Assembly (NCBI RefSeq): GCF_018555685.1
Contig: NZ_JAFLWW010000012.1
Span: 1 to 64,000 of the forward strand
Direction of reading: 5' to 3'
DNA: 64,000 nucleotides
From: Aminobacter anthyllidis
GTDB taxonomy: Bacteria > Pseudomonadota > Alphaproteobacteria > Rhizobiales > Rhizobiaceae
Under the pieces are notes generated by a model. The model was given only the letters and a program-made list of their open reading frames with translations. It searched no databases and was not told the DNA's origin. The position numbers were made by a program, and so were the translations under genes. Shown in pieces: positions 59,922 through 64,000 of the stretch (position 1 is its first letter; each line of letters opens with the position of its first letter).

Positions 59922-61268
59922 TCAGGCGCTCGCCTTTTGCGGTTGGCTAAACGTATTTTCCGGACGCGGCAGACCGAAATGGTCCCTCAGCGTTGCCCCG
60001 TCATAGTCGTGCCGGAAAAGCCCGCGCCTGCGCAAGATCGGCACCACCTCCTCGGCGAATATGTCGAACCCGCCCTGCAGATAGGGCGGCATGATATTGA
60101 AGCCATCGGCGGCACCATTGTCGAACCATTCCTGGATGTTGTCGGCGATCTGTTCGGGCGTCCCGGCCTGGACCCAATGCCCGCGCGCCCCTGCGAGGCG
60201 GTGGAGCAACTGGCGGATGGTTGGGTTCTCGCGCTCGATGATGTCAAGCACGACATGAAAGCGGCTGCTTGCACCACGCTCGCCCTCGACACTGATGAGC
60301 TCGCGCGGAAATGGCCCGTCCAGATCGTAGCTGGAAAGATCAGCGTCGACGATGCGGCGTAGCTGGTGAAGCGAATATTCCGGTTGCGTCAGCTCGTTGA
60401 ACTCGTCATGCAGCGCGCGGGCTTCGGCCTCGGTGGAACCGATGAAGGGGCTGATGCCGGGCAACACCTTGACGTGGTCAGGGTTGCGGCCAACTGATTT
60501 CACGCGCGCCTTGATGTCGGCATAAAATTCCTGCGCGTTGCCGAGTGTCTGATGGGCTGTGAATATCGCCTCGGCATAGCGGCTAGCGAAGGACCGTCCG
60601 TCTGGCGATGAACCCGCCTGGAGGTAGACCGGACGTCCCTGCGGCGAGCGCGGAAGCGTGAGCGGGCCCTTCACCCGATGGTATTTGCCGATGTGGTTGA
60701 TCGGATGGATCTTGTCGGTGTCGGCAAAAATGCCGGACTCCCGGTCCGAGACGAGCGCCTCGTCCTCCCAGCTGTCCCAGAGCTTCGTCACCACGTCAAC
60801 GAATTCGCCGGCGCGTTCGTAACGATCGGCGTGGGTTGGATGTCGGTCAAAACCGAAATTCAACGCTGCGGACTCGTCACCCGTCGTGACGATGTTCCAA
60901 CCGCCGCGCCCGCCGCTCAGATGATCGACGGAAGCAAACAGCCTGGCCAGGTTGTAGGGTTCGTTGTAGGTGGTCGAGGCGGTCGCGATGAAGCCTATTT
61001 TCTCCGTTACGGCGGCGAGCGCCGAAATCCATGTCAGCGGCTCCAGCCTGAAGCGGCTCGCGTAGCGGATGTTGTCGGCGAGCGCGGGCCCATCGGCGAA
61101 GAACAGCGCGTCGAACTTGCTCGTCTCGGCCTTTTTCGCCAGTTCCTGATAATAGGCGATGTCCAGCACCCTCTCAGGGGCGGAATCCTTGTAGCGCCAG
61201 CCGGCTTCATGATGGCCGGCAGGATAGATGAAGAGGTTGAGGTTCAACTGTCGTGATTCGGTGGGCAT
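59922..61268 (-). CDS. Flavin-dependent monooxygenase (NtaA/SnaA/DszA family, luciferase-like)
   Basis: This FMNH2-dependent oxygenase component has 448 residues and an intact frame. Typical family segments are LNLFIYPAGHHEAGWRYKDS, FIATASTTYNEPYNLARLFA, GGRGGWNIVTTGDESAALNF, GRPVYLQAGSSPDGRSFASR and QEWFDNGAADGFNIMPPYLQ. An AGGAGG site lies 9 nt before ATG 61268. It is followed upstream by the remains of a second sulfonate-type ABC transporter. The substrate is probably an organosulfur or organonitrogen compound; reduced flavin could come from the MsuE-type reductase. Confidence 0.88.
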   Translation of the reverse strand: MPTESRQLNLNLFIYPAGHHEAGWRYKDSAPERVLDIAYYQELAKKAETSKFDALFFADGPALADNIRYASRFRLEPLTWISALAAVTEKIGFIATASTTYNEPYNLARLFASVDHLSGGRGGWNIVTTGDESAALNFGFDRHPTHADRYERAGEFVDVVTKLWDSWEDEALVSDRESGIFADTDKIHPINHIGKYHRVKGPLTLPRSPQGRPVYLQAGSSPDGRSFASRYAEAIFTAHQTLGNAQEFYADIKARVKSVGRNPDHVKVLPGISPFIGSTEAEARALHDEFNELTQPEYSLHQLRRIVDADLSSYDLDGPFPRELISVEGERGASSRFHVVLDIIERENPTIRQLLHRLAGARGHWVQAGTPEQIADNIQEWFDNGAADGFNIMPPYLQGGFDIFAEEVVPILRRRGLFRHDYDGATLRDHFGLPRPENTFSQPQKASA

Positions 61269-61960
61269 ATGTCAGTCCTCCTGGGGGTGACGCTGAGCGA
61301 CAGGTCGTTGGCTGCTCAAACGGGCAGCGCAGGCTTTGTCTCGACGCCGAGATGACGCAGAAGTTCGGATCGGATCTCGCCGAACCGGCGATGGCCATGA
61401 TCGCGTGGCCTGGGGATATCGGCGGCGATCGCGCCATTGTCGAGCACCAAAACCCGGTCCGCCAGCGTCACGGCTTCGTCGACATCATGGTGACCAGTAG
61501 CACGGCCGGCTGGTGCCGGGCGCAGAGCTGGCGTAACAGATCGTGCATGCGCAGGCGCGTCAGCGCGTCGAGTGCGCCGAACGGCTCGTCCGCCAGCAGC
61601 AGGTCAGGTCACGAACCAGCGAGCGCGCCAATGCCACGCGCTGCTGCTCGCCACCAGACAGTTCAACCGGCCATGCGGTTTCGCGGCCGCTCAGGCCAAC
61701 CTCTTCGAGCGCTACCCGTCCGCGTTCGGCGGCGTCCGGCAGGTCGAGACCAAGAACCACATTCTCCAGCACGCGTTTCCATGGCAACAGTCGGGCATCC
61801 TGGAACACCACCGATTTCTTTTCGGGCGTATCGAGTCGGCCGGAGCCGGAGACTTTGTCATCGAGATCGGCGAGCGCGCGCAACAATGTACTCTTGCCCG
61901 ATCCGCTGCGGCCGAGAAGGGCGACGAACTCCCCCTTCTCGATGTCGAGACTTAGGCCGT

Positions 61961-62914
61961 CTAGGTGTGGAGCCTCAACAGGTTGTCCTCGGTCAAGGCG
62001 AGGCGGCTGATAGGCGTTTTTGATTTTAGGCTGCCATGTGGGCGATGCCAATTGTATCTGTGCAGCCAGACGGGCAGTTCGGCGGCACGGTGATCGGATG
62101 TCGGATAGGCTATGGCGTAGGCCCATTCGCGCAGCGCCGTCTGGATGAATCGCTCGGCCTTGCCATTGGTCTTGGGCGTATAGGGCCTTGTGGTGACGTG
62201 CTTGAGGCCGAGATCGCGGCAGGCGTTGGCGAAAGCCTTCGATCTGTAGCAGGAGCCGTTGTCGGTCATGACGCGGGCTATGGTGACGCCGAGGCTGGCG
62301 TAATAGGCCACCGCCGCCTTGAGGAAAGCGATGGCGCTCTCCTTTTTCTCGTCGGGCAGGATTTGCGAGAAAGCGATACGGGAAGCATCGTCGATGCAGA
62401 CATGGACGAACTCCCAGCCAGCGCCGCGCGACTTGCCCTTTTGCGGATCGCCGGTGATGCGATGGCCGACTTGGCTGAAACGTCCGAGCTTCTTGATGTC
62501 GATATGGATCATCTCGCCGGGATGCTCGCGCTCATAGCGTCGGATCGGTTCGGCCGGCTCGATATCCCTGAGCCGCGACAGCCCGGCACGCCTGAGAACC
62601 CGGCTTACGGTGGCAGGCGAGACGCCGACCTCCATGGCGATGTGCTTGCCGGTCAGCCGTAGGCGGCGCAAGGCGACGATGCGCTCGGCCACTGCCTGTT
62701 CGGTCATGTCCGGCATGACGTTGGGCCGTGACGAACGGTCGGCCATGCCGTCACGACCTGCGGCCTTGTAGCGCTCGGTCCAACGCGCCACGATCTTGGC
62801 CGACACGCCATACATCCGCGCCGCATGGGCTTTGGAAAAACCGCCTTCTATCACCGCCAGCGCCATCTCCTCTCGACGCAGCGGCGTGAGACGGGCATTC
62901 TTGTGGATGTTCAT
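61961..62914 (-). CDS. IS481-family transposase
   Basis: This DDE transposase has 317 residues: an N-terminal helix-turn-helix (ARMYGVSAKIVARWTERYKA) and second HTH (IAMEVGVSPATVSRVLRRAG), then an rve integrase core with HIDIKKLGRF, VMTDNGSCYRS and TPKTNGKAERFIQTALREWA supplying the acidic triad. ATG 62914 is used; the longer frame to 62980 runs into the terminal repeat. The stop codon TAG is supplied by the CTAG target duplication, so the last base pairs of the gene lie outside the element. Intact and probably active. Confidence 0.92.
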   Translation of the reverse strand: MNIHKNARLTPLRREEMALAVIEGGFSKAHAARMYGVSAKIVARWTERYKAAGRDGMADRSSRPNVMPDMTEQAVAERIVALRRLRLTGKHIAMEVGVSPATVSRVLRRAGLSRLRDIEPAEPIRRYEREHPGEMIHIDIKKLGRFSQVGHRITGDPQKGKSRGAGWEFVHVCIDDASRIAFSQILPDEKKESAIAFLKAAVAYYASLGVTIARVMTDNGSCYRSKAFANACRDLGLKHVTTRPYTPKTNGKAERFIQTALREWAYAIAYPTSDHRAAELPVWLHRYNWHRPHGSLKSKTPISRLALTEDNLLRLHT

Positions 62915-62998
62915 TCGGACCCTCCGCTGAGTGCTGAAGCCTGGTAACTCCAGTCTCCTCGGTTCGGTCCGAATGGACAACCTCCTGAAAGCTCACAT
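61965..62998 (-). mobile_element. Complete IS481-family insertion sequence, 1034 bp, CTAG target duplication
   Basis: Terminal inverted repeats are at 61965-61988 and 62975-62998 (outer TGTG..., inner AGGTTGTCC, imperfect over about 24 bp). The direct repeats CTAG lie at 61961-61964 and 62999-63002. Excision in silico restores the reading frame of the surrounding ABC ATPase gene. Confidence 0.9.
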
Positions 62999-63061
62999 CT
63001 AGGACGGTTCGCGGCCCGAAACGTCTCACAAGGCTCTCGACCCGCACCACGGGCGCGCCGC

Positions 63062-63915
63062 TCAATCCGCCAAGGTGCGACGCCATGACAGCGACCTTTC
63101 CTGGAAGAAGCGGACGATGCCGTCGCAGCCGAGACCGAGCAACGCGTAGACGGCGAGACCGACGATGACGACGTCAGTCTGGCCGTAGTTGCGTGCGAGG
63201 TCGATCATGTAGCCGATGCCGCTGGTGGCATTGACCTGTTCGACCACCACCAGAGACAGCCAGGCATAGGTCACCGCGAAACGCAGGCCAAGGAAGAAGC
63301 CTGGAAGGGCACCCGGCAGGATGACCTCGCGGATGAATTCGCCGTAGCCCATTCGCAAAGTCTGGGCCAGTTCGACATAACGGTTGTCTATGCTGCGCAA
63401 GCTGCTGTGGGTCTGGATATAGATCGGGATCAGCACAGCCAGCGCGATGGCCGTCACCTTCATGCCCTCGCCGATGCCGAACCACAGCATCAGCAGCGGG
63501 ATCAGGGCGAGCGTCGGTATCGCCCGCTTGATCTGAACAGGGCCGTCGATGATCGCCTCACCAAGTCGGGACAACCCGGAGATGAGTGCAAGCACAGTCC
63601 CGATCAGGACTCCGAACACCAGACCCTGTGCTGCCCGCCAGGCGGACGTCATCAAATGATCCGGAAGCTTGCCTTCGGCGATGAGATCAATGGCGGTGCC
63701 GACAACGGACCATGGCGCCGGCAGCGTTCTTGGATCGATCAGACCGGCGATACTGCAGGCCCGATCAGCGCGCCAAACGGGATCGCTCGCCCAAGCGCCA
63801 GGCGACGCCTCGTCCCGGTCTTATGAGCCTGCACAGCGGGGGGAAACAATCCCCTTTCATCCGATGCGTAGGGAATGGGCAGTGCAACTGCGGCGGTATG
63901 TGAGAATGCATTCAT
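63062..63915 (-). pseudogene. ssuC: Sulfonate-type ABC permease with an N-terminal frameshift
   Basis: The body (GLIDPRTLPAPWSVVGTAID, AWRAAQGLVFGVLIGTVLAL, TLRMGYGEFIREVILPGALP as EAA-type loop, DGIVRFFQERSLSWRRTLAD) is intact. The likely N-terminus (MNAFSHTAAVALPIPYASDE to IPFGALIGPAV, from 63915) is in another frame, with the break near 63755. A short product starting at TTG 63655 would lack the first helix. It overlaps the ATPase gene by 25 bp. Confidence 0.75.
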
Positions 63916-63945
63916 CTGCTCGTCTCCAGTGTTGGGAAGCAGGCG

Positions 63946-64000
63946 TCAGGACGCGTTCAGCGCATTTGCCGCGATCGTCTCGAAGCGCCTGTCGAAAAGA
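63946..64000 (-). CDS. C-terminal end of a gene cut by the window edge (probably the binding protein of this ABC system)
   Basis: The last 17 codons read LFDRRFETIAANALNAS before TGA at 63946-63948, 31 bp upstream of the permease start. Position suggests the substrate-binding protein of the second sulfonate-type transporter; too little is visible to be sure. Confidence 0.45.
   Translation of the reverse strand, partial: LFDRRFETIAANALNAS

Larger units (their letters stand above)
61316..63086 (-). pseudogene. ssuB: Sulfonate-type ABC ATPase split by IS481 and frameshifted
   Basis: The N-terminus (SGAPVVRVESLVRRFGPRTV) ends at 63003 and resumes at 61964, so that removing the IS and one CTAG restores VRRFGPRTVLDGLSLDIEKG. 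Walker A (GRSGSGKST), FQDARLLPW and LSGGEQQRVALARSLV follow. A frameshift near 61610 and another near 61490 (VLLVT then [14 protein letters not shown]) are needed to reach the end at 61316. The two frameshifts may predate or follow the insertion. Confidence 0.88.

Noticed and set aside
1-64000. tRNA genes, rRNA, CRISPR arrays and classical riboswitches
   Set aside because: Reading through the window I saw no convincing cloverleaf with a T-loop GTTCGA context, no regularly spaced repeats and no known riboswitch core; a covariance-model search would be decisive.

Overview
The window looks like accessory DNA from a rhizobium, most likely a Mesorhizobium-like symbiosis island or symbiotic plasmid. 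Four things point there. A decayed nif segment lies at 24.8-25.4 kb (a DUF269 nifX-associated fragment, an intact DUF683 NifX-associated gene and a truncated nif-type ferredoxin fdxB), preceded by a NifA/sigma-54 type promoter. Remnants of at least nine insertion-sequence families are present. There is a panB-panC relic. The catabolic operons are of alphaproteobacterial type with many LysR and GlxA/AraC regulators. No housekeeping genes, rRNA, tRNA or CRISPR were seen. Assignment to a genus is inference.

Layout. 0-0.4 kb: end of a YecA/UPF0149 gene. 0.7-11.4 kb: an uptake and catabolism locus. On the minus strand are a ProXWV-type quaternary-amine ABC transporter, a mandelate-racemase-family enzyme and a LysR regulator. 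On the plus strand are a beta-hydroxyacid dehydrogenase, a class II aldolase and a D-2-hydroxyacid dehydrogenase. Two divergent GlxA-type AraC regulators follow. A 29-bp motif is shared, in matching orientation and spacing, by the proX and dehydrogenase promoters, which suggests one regulon. 11.8-15.9 kb: a DMT transporter, a panB-panC relic, an enoyl-CoA hydratase homologue and a broken Nudix gene.

16.0-34.1 kb is an insertion-sequence graveyard holding islands of function. A translationally coupled three-gene operon encodes a dehydrogenase, a methyltransferase and a 2-oxoglutarate oxygenase. Next comes a large fusion of an NDP-forming acyl-CoA synthetase with a nitronate-monooxygenase-like domain. 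After it lie the nif relics, an MFS transporter, a decayed second copy of the methyltransferase with a thioesterase fragment, and a broken CaiB-type CoA transferase.

34.1-44.5 kb is a compact hybrid NRPS-PKS locus. The first protein is TE-A-T-KS-AT-KR-ACP (2417 aa). The second is a collapsed T-(C/A remnant)-T-TE protein. A dedicated Sfp-type phosphopantetheinyl transferase follows. A fragment of the dehydrogenase family sits just upstream of the first synthase gene. A dehydrogenase tail, methyltransferase and TE fragment lie together 5 kb upstream. The 17-20 kb operon and the synthase therefore probably descend from one biosynthetic unit that was duplicated and dispersed.

44.5-50.7 kb: insertion-sequence fragments, a broken outer-membrane protein gene, an HNH-type nuclease, several small unknown genes and a ParDE toxin-antitoxin pair. 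50.7-64 kb: two organosulfur (taurine/alkanesulfonate-type) uptake and desulfonation clusters with SsuABC-type ABC genes, two flavin-dependent monooxygenases, a TauD-type dioxygenase and an FMN reductase. Many genes here carry single frameshifts or in-frame stops. One ATPase gene is split by a complete 1034-bp IS481 element with a CTAG target duplication.
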